The notes under the pieces: generated by a model
The model's database searches: none
Told to the model about the DNA's origin: nothing
The model's input: only the letters and a program-made list of their open reading frames with translations
In this document: one piece after another, positions 1-8,938 of the stretch
Layout: each line of letters begins with the position of its first letter
Position numbering within the stretch: position 1 is the stretch's first letter
Translations under genes and position numbers: made by a program
Assembly (NCBI RefSeq): GCF_017877055.1
Contig: NZ_JAGIPG010000004.1
Location: 186,001-250,000 of the forward strand
From: Neorhizobium galegae
Lineage (GTDB): Bacteria; Pseudomonadota; Alphaproteobacteria; Rhizobiales; Rhizobiaceae
DNA: 64,000 nt
Direction of reading: 5' to 3'

Positions 1-2
1 GC

Positions 3-287
3 ACGGACTTCCTTGGACGTTCGATCACGATGGTGGCCAACGAGATGCCAGAATACGCCGCGAGCTCGCGCAAGCATTATCGCCAAACTAATAACGGCAA
101 TCAGGCAGGCGATCCTGACAAGGCGATCGCGGTGATACTGCAAGCCGTCGATGCCGATAACGCCCCGCTTCATTTGCCGCTTGGCCCCGCCGCGCATTCA
201 ATCGCTGAGCGAAAGCTGGCTTCCTTTCGCAGCGATATCGATACCTGGCGCGACATCACGATTGCCACCGATTTCGACCGGCACTGA
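3..287 (+). CDS. SDR family oxidoreductase, C-terminal part (cut by window edge)
   Basis: The open frame enters from the left edge and ends with a stop at 285-287. The first residues read TDFLGRS, which resembles the 'gpxxTDFxgrS' stretch after the catalytic region of short-chain dehydrogenases. The rest (GNQAGDPDKA, then PLHLPLGPAA) matches the C-terminal tail common in rhizobial SDRs that resemble dehydrogenases/ketoreductases. The Rossmann glycine motif and the Ser-Tyr-Lys catalytic residues lie outside the window, so substrate and cofactor cannot be judged. It probably forms one transcription unit with the hydrolase that begins 50 bases downstream. An ATG at 30 is internal to the gene and is not the true start. 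Confidence 0.7.
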   Translation, partial: TDFLGRSITMVANEMPEYAASSRKHYRQTNNGNQAGDPDKAIAVILQAVDADNAPLHLPLGPAAHSIAERKLASFRSDIDTWRDITIATDFDRH

Positions 288-337
288 GCGCTGGCCGCAA
301 CCTCATTTCTGAACTTTAAACCGACTGGAAAATTATC

Positions 338-1186
338 ATGAGTGCATCTCTGGAGGGGTTCACCCAACAACTTGTGCTGGTGAATGGCATCCGGATCAAC
401 GCCGTCACCGCGGGCTCCGGTCCGCCGATCCTTCTGCTTCACGGATGGCCGGAAACGTGGTGGGAATGGCACCATGTGATGCCGCTACTGGCCGAGCATT
501 TCAGCGTGGTGGCCATCGATCTGCGCGGCGCCGGCTTTTCCGACTGCCCGCTTGACGGCTATGACAAGTCGACGATGGCGTGCGACGCGCACGAGGTCAT
601 GGTTGCCCTTGGGCATGAACGCTACGCCGTGTGCGGCCATGACATTGGTGGAATGGTGGCTTTGCCCCAAGCCGCCATTTACCGGGAGGCTGTTACTCAC
701 CTGGCCGTCCTCGACGTTCCGCTGCCAGGCTGGAGCCAATGGGAGGCGACGACTGCGAAGATCTGGCACTTCGCCTTCCATATGAACCGTGACCTCCCTG
801 AGCGCCTCATCCATGGTCGTGAGTATGACTATATCTCGGCCTTCATGGCGGAGCGATTCTACGATCACAGCACCTTCGAAACAGCGGACATCGAAATCTA
901 CGCGAAAGCGATGGCGCTTCCTGGGCGCACGCGTGGTGGCATGGAATGGTATCGCACCCTTGCTGGCGATCATGCCGCCGCGCTTGAGTACAAGAAGCAA
1001 CCGCTCGACATCCCGGTGCTTGGACTTGGCGGCGACAAGCGCTTTGGCGGCCAAATGGTCCCGATGCTCAAGGAGTTCGCTAGCAACGTAACAGGCGGCG
1101 CGATTCCGCGATGCAGCCATTATGTCGCGGACGAGCGTCCGGATGAAGTGGCCGCCGCTCTGGTCGATTTCCTCAAGGTTAACTGA
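338..1186 (+). CDS. Alpha/beta hydrolase, epoxide hydrolase/dehalogenase type
   Basis: A 282-residue alpha/beta hydrolase. The oxyanion-hole motif HGWPET lies at about residues 35-40, and the nucleophile elbow CGHDIGG places Asp102 where most hydrolases have Ser. Asp there is typical of epoxide hydrolases and haloalkane/haloacetate dehalogenases. The catalytic His is probably His261 in CSHYVADE. There is no signal peptide, so it should be cytoplasmic. The substrate is unknown; the neighbouring SDR and VOC protein suggest detoxification of small reactive carbonyl or epoxide compounds, which is inference. The long opposite-strand frame here is a GC-rich shadow. Confidence 0.85.
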   Translation: MSASLEGFTQQLVLVNGIRINAVTAGSGPPILLLHGWPETWWEWHHVMPLLAEHFSVVAIDLRGAGFSDCPLDGYDKSTMACDAHEVMVALGHERYAVCGHDIGGMVALPQAAIYREAVTHLAVLDVPLPGWSQWEATTAKIWHFAFHMNRDLPERLIHGREYDYISAFMAERFYDHSTFETADIEIYAKAMALPGRTRGGMEWYRTLAGDHAAALEYKKQPLDIPVLGLGGDKRFGGQMVPMLKEFASNVTGGAIPRCSHYVADERPDEVAAALVDFLKVN

Positions 1187-1257
1187 AGCTCTGCACTGCA
1201 GGCGAGTTGCGCCCGCACCCATCGCGTTCGATCGCTTAAACAAGAAAGGAAAACATC

Positions 1258-1788
1258 ATGACCCCACCTGTCATTCACGGCGTCAACCACATCGGCATCA
1301 CGGTGCCCGACATCGAAGCAGCAAAATCATTCCTGGTAGAAGCTTTTGGCGGCCAGGTGATCTACCAGTCCTTCGGACCGCAGGATCCGCCGAGACAAGG
1401 ACCAGAATTCGAGCGGGCCACTGGCGCTTTCCCTGGAACGATCGTGCGTGCGCAGGCGATGGTGAAGATCGGAACCGGACCGGATATCGAGCTCTTCGAA
1501 ATGCACGGCCCCGAACAAGCGCGGCCGGTTAGACCGAGCGACATCGGCATCACGCACTTCGGCGTCTACACCGACGACATCGACGCATCGGTAGCGCGCT
1601 TCGAAAAGGCCGGAGGCACCGCGCTTACCGCGCCGCGCGCTATTCCGTACGCAACCGAAAAAGGTCCAGGAAACAAGGTCTGCTACTGCCGCATGCCATG
1701 GGGCACGACGATTGAGTTTATCACCACGCCCGACCGGATGGGCTATCACGACCAAACGGATCTGCGCAGGTGGCAGGACGGCGAATGA
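1258..1788 (+). CDS. VOC (glyoxalase-fold) family protein
   Basis: A 176-residue protein with two betaalphabetabetabeta repeats of the vicinal-oxygen-chelate superfamily. The first begins VNHIGITVPDIEAAKSF (about residues 9-25) and the second GITHFGVYTDDIDAS (about 98 onward). His at the start of each repeat and Glu in TTIEFITTP near the C terminus are plausible metal ligands. The family contains glyoxalase I, extradiol dioxygenases and resistance proteins, so the reaction is unassigned. A purine-rich AAGAAAGGAAAA precedes the ATG. The stop codon overlaps the start of the next (broken) gene as ATGA. Confidence 0.8.
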   Translation: MTPPVIHGVNHIGITVPDIEAAKSFLVEAFGGQVIYQSFGPQDPPRQGPEFERATGAFPGTIVRAQAMVKIGTGPDIELFEMHGPEQARPVRPSDIGITHFGVYTDDIDASVARFEKAGGTALTAPRAIPYATEKGPGNKVCYCRMPWGTTIEFITTPDRMGYHDQTDLRRWQDGE

Positions 1789-2549
1789 GCGTGAGCTTCG
1801 AACACAAAACGTCTCGCCGCAGCTTTCTATCGCTCTCGGCGATCGCTGCGGTCTCGGGGCTGGCAGGTTGCGCCTCCACCTCCGGCCCCGGCCGGCTGGT
1901 GGGGCAGCAACTGACGCCTGTCCCAGGTCCAATACGCCCCGTCCAGGTCGCCCCGGCGCCGACAGATGCCGAGTTGGCCGTCATGTACGGCCCGATTGAA
2001 GATGGCGGCTATCTGATCCGGCGGTTCCCTACCAGCAGATCGATCCGCGCTACTATCGCCAGCAGGTCATCGATCCGCCTGGCGAGCGCCCCGGCACTAT
2101 CGTCGTGGAAACACCCTCGCGCTTTCTCTACCTGGTTCAGCCGGGCGGAACGGCGATGCGCTACGGCGTCGGCATCGGCCGGGAGGGCTTCGCCTGGCAG
2201 GGCAAGGGCGTCATCCAGTGGCGTCAGAAGTGGCCCCGCTGGAAGCCACCGAATGAGATGGTTGCCGGTCAGCCGGAACTCGCCAAATTCTCGATCGAGA
2301 ACGGTGGCATGGAGCCGGGCCTGAAGAACCCACTGGGTGCGCGTGCGCTCTACATCTTCTCCGACGGTCAAGACACGCTTTACCGCCTGCACGGCAACCC
2401 TCAATGGCGCTCGATCGGCAAGGCCGTGTCTTCGGCTGCGTGCGCCTGATGAACCAAGGCATTATCGACTCTATGATCGCGTGCCGATCAAGGCGTCCAT
2501 TGTCGCCAAGCAGTCAGTAATGCAAGCCATTACGTCCGTCTCTCCCTGA
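1785..2549 (+). pseudogene. L,D-transpeptidase (ErfK/YbiS/YkuD family), frameshifted
   Basis: Three frames together rebuild one lipoprotein L,D-transpeptidase. Frame one (from 1785) gives an RRSFL signal, a hydrophobic stretch and the lipobox LAGC. Frame two, joined at about 2018, gives PYQQIDPRYYRQQV, then VQPGGTAMRYGVGIGREG and HGNPQWRSIGKAVSS. Frame three is needed after about 2434 to read SSGCVRLMNQ, which holds the catalytic Cys, and a further shift at about 2470 restores LYDRVPIKASIV. All three breaks look like loss of one G or C. The family cross-links peptidoglycan at meso-diaminopimelate in the periplasm. As written, no frame contains both the signal and the catalytic Cys, so it should be inactive unless the shifts are base-calling errors. 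Confidence 0.8.
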
Positions 2550-2627
2550 TTAGGGGAGAGACATGTCCATGACGCGATCATCGAAGTCTCAGTCATCCGA
2601 AACACAAAATTTAAGGAAGCACCGACC

Positions 2628-3386
2628 ATGTCCATTTCTAGCAAAGCAGCCATCGGCCTCACAGCCGTGTTCTTGTTTTCTGCCGCCGTGACAGCCCCGG
2701 CCCTAGCCGATGCACGAAACATCGTGCTCGTCCATGGCGCTCTGGTGGATGGTTCGGGCTGGCGTGGCGTGTATGACATACTGACCCGCGACGGCTATAA
2801 TGTCAGCATCGTCCAGCAGCCGCTGACAAGCCTGGACCAAGACGTCGCAGCTACCAGAAGCGTGCTTGATCAGCAGGACGGAGACGTCGTTCTCGTCGGT
2901 CACAGCTACGGGGGCACGATCATCACGGCAGCAGGTGACGATCCCAAGGTCAAGGCACTTGTTTATGTCGCTGCGCTGCAGCCTGAAAAGGGCGAAAGCA
3001 CCGCACAATTGCTCCAAGCGATGCCGTCACCCACCAACGATATCAAACCGTCCAAGGATGGCTTCCTGCTTGTTGACCGGGCAAAGTTCGGTGCGGATTT
3101 CGGGGCAGATCTGCCCAAGGATCAAGCCGAGTTCATGGCCCGGTCTCAAATGCCTGTCGCCGTCGTCGCCACCAATGCGCAGGTTCTGGTTGCAGCCTGG
3201 CACGAGAAGCCTAGCTACGCAATTGTCGCGAAGGACGATATGACGATAAACCCCGACTTGGAGCGCTGGATGTACAAGCGTGCCGGTTCAACGGTGACAG
3301 AGGTAGAGGGCAGCCACGCTATCTATATCTCGCAGGCCGCTGCAGTCGCAAAGGTTATCGAGGAAGCAGCCAGAGCTGCCAAATAG
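2628..3386 (+). CDS. Exported alpha/beta fold hydrolase
   Basis: A 252-residue protein with a clear signal peptide (about 1-28, cleavage near APALA-DA). The mature part begins with the strand NIVLVHGALVDGSGW; the nucleophile elbow LVGHSYGG puts Ser93 as nucleophile, and His230 in VEGSHAIYIS is the likely catalytic His. It resembles the small RsbQ/MenH-like esterase group that is common in rhizobia, often annotated only as alpha/beta hydrolase. The ATG follows AAGGAAGCACC. It should act in the periplasm. A strong hairpin lies 46 bases after the stop. Confidence 0.85.
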   Translation: MSISSKAAIGLTAVFLFSAAVTAPALADARNIVLVHGALVDGSGWRGVYDILTRDGYNVSIVQQPLTSLDQDVAATRSVLDQQDGDVVLVGHSYGGTIITAAGDDPKVKALVYVAALQPEKGESTAQLLQAMPSPTNDIKPSKDGFLLVDRAKFGADFGADLPKDQAEFMARSQMPVAVVATNAQVLVAAWHEKPSYAIVAKDDMTINPDLERWMYKRAGSTVTEVEGSHAIYISQAAAVAKVIEEAARAAK

Positions 3387-3432
3387 CTGCGGCATGCATT
3401 CTGCGTAACGCGCTTGTCTCGATGAACTTGCG

Positions 3433-3469
3433 AGCTGCGTCACGTCTGGGAACGTGACGCAGCTATTTT
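3433..3469 (+). terminator. Rho-independent terminator after the exported hydrolase
   Basis: A perfect 13-bp inverted repeat (arms 3433-3445 and 3452-3464, AGCTGCGTCACGT and its complement) with a 6-base loop, followed by ATTTTG. It lies 46 bases after the stop of the hydrolase gene. The T run is short, so termination is probable rather than certain. Confidence 0.7.
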
Positions 3470-3568
3470 GAGACATGTACCTGAGCTTGGGAAAGAGCCT
3501 TCCAAAATGCAGCCATCTCTGGCTTAACCATGAAGAGCGTCATCGGCTGAGTTGGCCTGACACCTTGT

Positions 3569-3605
3569 GAGGTTCATCACCGTTTTGAGCCACGTGATGA
3601 ACCTC
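3569..3605. repeat. Second perfect hairpin in the 3387-3762 gap
   Basis: Arms GAGGTTCATCAC (3569-3580) and GTGATGAACCTC (3594-3605) pair over 12 bp around a 13-base loop. Only TTCG follows, so it may not terminate transcription; it could instead be an operator or RNA structure upstream of the RidA gene. Apart from this and the terminator, the 375-base gap shows no coding frame I can support. Confidence 0.5.
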
Positions 3606-3762
3606 TTCGACAACTGCAAATATGCAGAGTTCACTCCGGCGGGCGAAGTGAAGGATTATCTGACATCGCTGGCCATTTGCACTTTGTTACCCCGCGGCGC
3701 TTGAGAATTCGCGACGCATGTTCCAGCGCCGCTAGCAACCAGCAAAGATTGCGAGGACCACT

Positions 3763-4152
3763 ATGGATCGAGAGATCATCATACCCGACGAGATGCAGGA
3801 GATCGTCAGCCGAGCAGGCTATGCTCCCGCGGTTAAAGTCGGAGACACAATTTACGTCGTTGGCCAAGTTGGACGGACAAAGGATCTCGAGATTATTCAC
3901 GATCCGTCAGAGCAATTCAGAGCTATGTGGGACAACTTGCGGATTGTCCTCGAAGCCGCTCATTGCACGTTCGATGACATCGTGGAAATGACAAGCTATC
4001 ACTTCGAAATGTCCAGGCACATGGACGTTTTCCGGACTGTTAAAAACGAGGTGTTTCCGAAGGGAACCTATGCGTGGACTCGTATAGGTGTCTCCGAGCT
4101 CGCCCACCCGGGGCTCCTCGCTGAGGTGAAATGTGTTGTCGTCAAGCGATAG
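3763..4152 (+). CDS. RidA family protein (reactive imine/enamine deaminase fold)
   Basis: A 129-residue single-domain protein of the YjgF/YER057c/UK114 fold. Recognisable stretches are VGDTIYVVGQVG (about 26-37), EQFRAMWDNLRIVLEAA and the C-terminal core RIGVSELAHPGLLAEVKCVVV. Classical RidA proteins hydrolyse 2-aminoacrylate and related imines; RutC-type members act in pyrimidine breakdown. I cannot place this one in a subgroup because the diagnostic Arg environment is only partly visible. GAGGACC precedes the ATG. It stands alone between a hairpin and a transposase remnant. Confidence 0.85.
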   Translation: MDREIIIPDEMQEIVSRAGYAPAVKVGDTIYVVGQVGRTKDLEIIHDPSEQFRAMWDNLRIVLEAAHCTFDDIVEMTSYHFEMSRHMDVFRTVKNEVFPKGTYAWTRIGVSELAHPGLLAEVKCVVVKR

Positions 4153-4189
4153 CCGCGGGTTCCTAAGAGACCCCGTGGGCCAGATTAAG

Positions 4190-4453
4190 TCACGCGACTG
4201 GCTTCGGCAGGCGCAAATGGACGCATGGGCCAAGCGGTCCGGGTTGCAACTGCCGCCGCCAAAGATTCTCTCTTTGTGCGAGCGGGCCAGCAATGTCGCC
4301 TCCGATGATGGAGTGTCGGGACACCTTCTCGCTGCAAGGTGACAGATCTGTCACCAGCCAGGTCGACTTGCTCAATCCCAACGAGACGAAAATTGCGCCA
4401 AGATCGACGAGAGTAGCGGTTTGCGCTTGAGATTGATCTGCTGTCATCAGCAT
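4190..4453 (-). pseudogene. IS110-type transposase, N-terminal fragment
   Basis: The reverse-strand frame begins MLMTADQSQAQTATLVDLGA and continues IFVSLGLSKSTWLVTDLSP, KVSRHSIIGGDIAGPLA. This follows the N terminus of rhizobial IS110-family transposases, where the usual reading is 'IFVSLELSKSxWLVTSLSPGGGEKMSRH' followed by a 'GGDVAGLL' segment. After about 60 residues the similarity fades and the frame ends; the rest of the roughly 340-residue enzyme is absent, including its C-terminal catalytic Ser domain. It is therefore a dead remnant. No flanking repeats were made out. The assignment rests on recalled family pattern, not on a search. Confidence 0.55.
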
Positions 4454-4626
4454 GGTTGGCCTCCAGAGAGTTTTCTAGCGACCTCACTCTGCCACGCTGC
4501 AGGCCGCTACTCACCCCTGATGGGATCTCAAGGCGGACGACCATTTTTGCCGCACGTGAAGAAAAAGGATAGTTTTCGATTTCCACGGTAGTAAATGAAG
4601 CGACCATTTTTCATGGAGATGCCTCT

Positions 4627-5628
4627 ATGCCGTTTAGCGACCCTCACCATCCTCTTTGGAAGCCTGAAAACCTGCGTCGCGCCATCCATGCGGCGGGCGT
4701 GGCGCTTTGGTCATGGGAAGTAACGAACGATCGTTTTGCCATGGACGAGCAGGCATTCAAACTATGGGGACTTGTGAAAAGCCGCGAGGTAAAATTCGAA
4801 GACCTTTCAGCCCATATCCACCCGGCGGACAGGGATCGGGTGCGGGCCGCGTTCACGGCGACACGCGGAATTGTCGGAGCCTACGAGATCGATTTCCGAA
4901 TTATGGTTGGAGATGAGATCCGGTGGATCTCGGCACGGGGGCTTGGCGATGACGCCGCGCTTCATGAGGGTCAGATGTTTGGAGTTTTTCTGGACGTCAC
5001 CGGACGCAAGCAGGCTGAAGAAGGCAACGAGCTGCTGGCTGGCGAAATGAGTCATCGCGTCAAGAATCTCCTGGCCATTGCCATGGGCCTTACCAATATC
5101 ACCTCGCAATCGACAACAACCGCGAAGGAGATGGCGCAAGAACTCACAGGGCGACTGGCGGCTCTCGGTCGTGCCCATGATCTTGTGCGTCCCATTCCCG
5201 GAAATCAGGGGCATGCTGCCCTTTTGGGCGACCTCCTATCGGTCCTGCTTTCGCCTTATGAAGATCTTGGAGCATTCAAAGGGCGTATTCGGGTTGCGGT
5301 GCCGCGCATGGGCGTAGGGGAAGTCGCTGCAACCGCGCTGTCTCTCATCTTCCATGAGCTGGCGACAAACTCCTTGAAATATGGCGCCCTCTCGGTGGAT
5401 ACGGGAACACTCGACCTTTCAGGGTCTACAGACGATGACGACGTCACGCTGACATGGACCGAGCGGGGCGGGCCGGCGGTAGAACCCCCAAATGGGAATG
5501 AGGGCTATGGAAGCAAGTTGCTCAACCGAAGTGTATCCGGTCAACTTGGGGGGACGATTACATACGACTGGTCGCCCGACGGGGTAGTCGTTGTTCTAAA
5601 ACTGAAAGGTGAGAGACTGGCAAAATGA
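4627..5628 (+). CDS. PAS-containing HWE-type sensor histidine kinase
   Basis: A 333-residue soluble kinase. Residues about 20-125 form a PAS domain (VALWSWEVTNDRFAMD, then HIHPADRDRV and FLDVTGRKQAEE). The H box MSHRVKNLLAIAMGL carries His143 as the phosphorylation site; the N box is HELATNSLKYGAL (about 243-255), and WTERGGP (277-283) is the W-x-E motif that defines the HWE group found mainly in Rhizobiales. There are no membrane segments, so the PAS domain probably senses a cytoplasmic signal such as redox state or light. No response regulator gene is adjacent. The start codon follows GGAGATGCCTCT. Confidence 0.9.
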   Translation: MPFSDPHHPLWKPENLRRAIHAAGVALWSWEVTNDRFAMDEQAFKLWGLVKSREVKFEDLSAHIHPADRDRVRAAFTATRGIVGAYEIDFRIMVGDEIRWISARGLGDDAALHEGQMFGVFLDVTGRKQAEEGNELLAGEMSHRVKNLLAIAMGLTNITSQSTTTAKEMAQELTGRLAALGRAHDLVRPIPGNQGHAALLGDLLSVLLSPYEDLGAFKGRIRVAVPRMGVGEVAATALSLIFHELATNSLKYGALSVDTGTLDLSGSTDDDDVTLTWTERGGPAVEPPNGNEGYGSKLLNRSVSGQLGGTITYDWSPDGVVVVLKLKGERLAK

Positions 5629-5658
5629 TGGTCCGGGTCATCAAGGCGTGTCGCACGT

Positions 5659-5683
5659 GTAACTTAGCGGCCCGGTAACTTAG
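5659..5683. repeat. Two direct copies of GTAACTTAG
   Basis: GTAACTTAG occurs at 5659-5667 and again at 5675-5683, a 16-base period, in the gap between the kinase and the DUF309 gene. This could be a regulator binding site or chance; nothing else marks it. Confidence 0.3.
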
Positions 5684-5753
5684 ACGATGTGTTGTCTATC
5701 GGACGAGTTGAGAGCATGCTGATTTCGACGCTGCACATTGAGGACTTTGGGCG

Positions 5754-6275
5754 ATGGGACGTCCTCGGTTATTTCCGGATAGATCATTCCCCAGCTACGC
5801 CTACTTGCCGGGCAAGGGGCCGCATCCAGTCCGTGATCCTGGAGGACACAGCTACGGTGTTCAGCCCGTTTTGGTAAATGCATCTCTCGACTCTGAGGAA
5901 TTCGCCTGGGGCCAGGACCTCTTCAATCACGGGTACTACTGGGAAGCCCACGAGGCGTGGGAAGGACTTTGGCAGATTGCAAACAGAGGAAGCCCGTTGC
6001 GGGCCTTCCTCAAGGGATTGATCTTGCTATCCGCAACCGGGGTAAAGATCCGGGAAGGCAAGCAAATGCCCGCGATGCGTCATGCCGGACGCGCCGGCGC
6101 ATTGTTGCGAGATCTCACAACGGCGCCGCATGACCACTTCTCGTCCGCCTTGGGCATGTCGCTGGGGATGCTTGCTGATCTTGCCGAAGGGACAGTTGAG
6201 GCCATGCCGTCATTGGTCATCACGGTCCAGGGACAACCTGAACCGGTCTTCGACTTCGTTCTGGGACAATCATAG
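5754..6275 (+). CDS. DUF309 domain protein
   Basis: A 173-residue protein. The N terminus MGRPRLFPDRSFPSYAYLPG with PHPVRDPGGHSYG is typical of the alphaproteobacterial members, and the core YYWEAHEAWEGLWQIA (about residues 62-77) is the hallmark of DUF309, a helical family with conserved His and Glu residues and no established function. GAGGACTTTGGGCG precedes the ATG, which supports this start. There is no signal peptide or membrane segment. Confidence 0.85.
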   Translation: MGRPRLFPDRSFPSYAYLPGKGPHPVRDPGGHSYGVQPVLVNASLDSEEFAWGQDLFNHGYYWEAHEAWEGLWQIANRGSPLRAFLKGLILLSATGVKIREGKQMPAMRHAGRAGALLRDLTTAPHDHFSSALGMSLGMLADLAEGTVEAMPSLVITVQGQPEPVFDFVLGQS

Positions 6276-6415
6276 ATATTTGAATGCACGATACGATCAG
6301 CCCCCAGTGACGCAAGGCGGCGCTGTGGGCGGATCGTAGCATCAAGTGCCCTAGCGTAGAAATCGGCGGGTGTGGCGCGGCGGCACTTGTCGTTGGAGCG
6401 CGAAGCGGCCCTAGT

Positions 6416-6649
6416 TCAGTGCGTCGTTTCTACCGGCCCAATGGTGTCTGTGCTAGCCGGCGCGCCCTTTATGTCGCCGACTTGATGCCGGTGGCGATCG
6501 GTGGCGTGGGAAAGGCGCCAACGCACTAACTCGTCTGCACCCGGTCCTTCAATGATTTCGAGATCGGTCGGGCTCACCTGTTCGCCGGTTTCCTGGTCGA
6601 TGAAGCCCCAACGCACCTCGGCGCCTGTTTTGCGATTGACGAACGTCAT
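6416..6649 (-). CDS. Small hypothetical protein (weak)
   Basis: The frame from the internal ATG at 6649 encodes 77 residues (MTFVNRKTGAEVRWGFIDQE then TGEQVSPTDLEIIEGPGADE). The composition is balanced and reads like protein, unlike the Arg/Ser/Pro-rich shadow frames around it. A start at 6751 is also possible. No good ribosome-binding site is visible and I recognise no family. The remaining part of the 6276-6806 gap holds nothing I can identify. Confidence 0.3.
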   Translation of the reverse strand: MTFVNRKTGAEVRWGFIDQETGEQVSPTDLEIIEGPGADELVRWRLSHATDRHRHQVGDIKGAPASTDTIGPVETTH

Positions 6650-6806
6650 CGGCGGCTCTGAAGCCCTGGACAATCCCAAGCGGTCACCGATCTGAGCGAG
6701 CCTGTAGAGCTTACATCTCTTCAGGCTCGGGCCGCATCTGCCATGGTACAAAGCGGCGCCGCCGATCAGCCTTCTGGGCAGAGACTATGTCTTTATAACG
6801 CGGCAG

Positions 6807-7742
6807 TTATCGTTTTGAGCCCCACGTCAGGAAGGTCTCTTTTTTGACGCCATCCGTCCGCGCCTTCTCGACCAGCGGCCTGACGGTATCTTTGACGAAT
6901 TCTTCCATTGTCGTGGGCAGCGACGGACGATCATCGTTAAACTTTACACGCCCATCGTTAAGAGCAGCCAACGTGGCCTTATCATAGACCCACCGTTCGA
7001 GAGTTCCGAACCTCTCTTGGAATATCGTTTCGACCTCGCGATCGCTCGTATCGACGAAGCGATAGTCCACCTCTCTACCGAGCGCCCGGCCGATAATCGC
7101 AGCGATCTCGGACATCGTGTAATCGATGCCCAGTTGCTTCACCGACCGATGCTGGTCAGGCGGCGTGTCGAACTCCTTTGCCGCGAACTCCGCAATGTCT
7201 TGAATGGCAACCCAAGGAGCTTTGACGTTGGGGTCGAGCGACCAGCCGATCCTATCGTGCTGCGCGATCGAGTCGACCCACCTGGACAGGTCCTCCATGA
7301 ACCAGCCGCCCTGCAGGTGCACCAAATTGATGTCGCGTAACCGGTTGAGGATCTGATCCAGGATATGGAAGCCCTGAAAATGGCCGGTGTTCCCGCTGAT
7401 CTCGGATCCCATTCCGGTTAGGCTAACGGCAAATTTCACCGGGGAATCCCGAAGTGCGTCGAAAAATCGAAGCGCTACCGCAGGGTAGTGCCCATGAAAG
7501 TCCTCCGCCGCCCAAAGGGTTTTGACCATCAGGAACGCAGCGTCAGCGTCTTCAAAGAACCTGCCAAGCTCACCATCACCTGTGTCGAAGCTGCCAAGGA
7601 ACGGTTCTGCTCCTTTCGCGACAAGCACATCGAGGGCGGGCCCTCCTCTCGAAAGAGCTTTGACTGAATGGCCTTTGGCCAAGAGGTTTTCGGTCAGTTT
7701 GGCACCGATCCTGCCGGTCGCGCCAACCACGGCGATACGCAT
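6807..7742 (-). CDS. NmrA-like NAD(P)-binding protein
   Basis: A 311-residue atypical SDR. The N terminus RIAVVGATGRIGAKL has the GxxGxxG NAD(P)-binding motif of the NmrA/isoflavone reductase group. Later stretches such as LVHLQGGWFMEDLSRWVDSI and AIQDIAEFAAKEFD are those of NmrA-type sensors/oxidoreductases that lack the classical YxxxK. Function may be redox sensing or quinone/aldehyde reduction. It is divergent from the AraC-type regulator at 7816, with 73 bases between the starts, so that regulator is the likely controller of this gene. Confidence 0.85.
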   Translation of the reverse strand: MRIAVVGATGRIGAKLTENLLAKGHSVKALSRGGPALDVLVAKGAEPFLGSFDTGDGELGRFFEDADAAFLMVKTLWAAEDFHGHYPAVALRFFDALRDSPVKFAVSLTGMGSEISGNTGHFQGFHILDQILNRLRDINLVHLQGGWFMEDLSRWVDSIAQHDRIGWSLDPNVKAPWVAIQDIAEFAAKEFDTPPDQHRSVKQLGIDYTMSEIAAIIGRALGREVDYRFVDTSDREVETIFQERFGTLERWVYDKATLAALNDGRVKFNDDRPSLPTTMEEFVKDTVRPLVEKARTDGVKKETFLTWGSKR

Positions 7743-7815
7743 GGCTAATCTCCTATAGTTGTTTGACCAGGATCTTAAAGGATTGTGTCGCGAGTAAAAT
7801 TGGAGATAATGCCAT

Positions 7816-8709
7816 ATGATCTCGAAATCGGGCCAATCATTGAATAACCGACCTCCCTGCAGTATCGCTTGCGATCTGAGCCTTTCGCATGGGCCGGCGA
7901 TGGCAATCAGAATGGACTTCGCCGACTATGAAGCCGAGGGGCTGCCGCACCAGCACCGGCAGGGTCAGCTGGTCGTGGCGCTCCATGGCGCGGTTACTTG
8001 CAGAGCGGAAAGTGGGGTCTGGATCGTTCCCCCCGACTGCGGATTTTGGGTACCCGGTGGCGTTCCTCACAGCAATCAGGTCACGTCCAATGCTCGTCTA
8101 ACATACCTGTTTGTCGAGCCCGGCGTGGCCATGCTCCCGGCTGAATGCTGCACGCTTTCGGTATCGCCGATGCTGCGGGAGATGATACTCCGAGTAGCGG
8201 AACTATCTGAAAGCGATGCACGCGACGCTCATGTCGATCGCCTCGTGCGGGTCATGCTCGATGAGCTCGCGCTGATGCCGCGTGGGGGGCTGGAGCTACC
8301 CGTATCTGACCATCCAAAAATCGCCCTGATCACTGCGGCTCTTTTGGCAGATCCCAGCGACCGCCGTACCCTCGGCCAATGGGCTGAGCATGTCGCCGTC
8401 AGCGAGCGATCGTTGAAGAGGCTTATGGTCCAAGAGACAGGATTGAGCTTCGGCCGTTGGCGGCGTCAACTACAACTGGTGATCGCGCTGAGGGAACTTG
8501 CCGGCGGTGCAACAGTCCAACAGGTGGCGAGCGACTTAGGGTATGAATCCACGACGGCCTTCATCGTCATGTTCAGGAAGGCGCTTGGGACCACGCCATC
8601 GCGCTATTTTGCCGATCGGCTTTTGAGCGCCGAGCATGCGCGAGGCGTTGCCACCTCCTCTCGGCAGTTGCCATCGGTGCAAGCTTCATCTTCTGGCTCA
8701 ATCAGTTAG
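7816..8709 (+). CDS. AraC family transcriptional regulator with cupin N-terminal domain
   Basis: A 297-residue regulator. The N-terminal half reads like a cupin sensor domain (GLPHQHRQGQLVVALHGAVT, then WIVPPDCGFWVPGGVPHSN). Two C-terminal helix-turn-helix motifs follow: TLGQWAEHVAVSERSLKRLM (about 192-211) and TVQQVASDLGYESTTAFIVM with the closing ALGTTPSRYF. It is divergent from the NmrA-like gene at 7742 and probably regulates it. The start could also be a few codons further in; the upstream AT-rich stretch ATAATGCCATATG offers no clear ribosome-binding site. Confidence 0.85.
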   Translation: MISKSGQSLNNRPPCSIACDLSLSHGPAMAIRMDFADYEAEGLPHQHRQGQLVVALHGAVTCRAESGVWIVPPDCGFWVPGGVPHSNQVTSNARLTYLFVEPGVAMLPAECCTLSVSPMLREMILRVAELSESDARDAHVDRLVRVMLDELALMPRGGLELPVSDHPKIALITAALLADPSDRRTLGQWAEHVAVSERSLKRLMVQETGLSFGRWRRQLQLVIALRELAGGATVQQVASDLGYESTTAFIVMFRKALGTTPSRYFADRLLSAEHARGVATSSRQLPSVQASSSGSIS

Positions 8710-8836
8710 CCCTGACCGTAGATCACGACTTGAAATTGCTCTTCGTCAACAATATCCGAGCATCACTTCCCGACGAGACGATGTCCTGCTCGCTGCAATC
8801 GCCGCGGCGTTTGACATTGTGTCGGGATACAGAAGA

Positions 8837-8868
8837 AGGCGCTCCCCACGGGTCGAGCGCCTTTTTTT
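8837..8868 (+). terminator. Rho-independent terminator
   Basis: The stem AGGCGCTC (8837-8844) pairs with GAGCGCCT (8855-8862) around a 10-base loop and runs directly into seven T residues. It is 128 bases after the AraC gene and matches the standard terminator form on the plus strand. Confidence 0.8.
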
Positions 8869-8938
8869 GTTTCGAAGGCGACCGCAAAGGAGGTGCTGCA
8901 TCTTGACCGCAACCGCTTTGCGGATGAGATCTGCGGGT

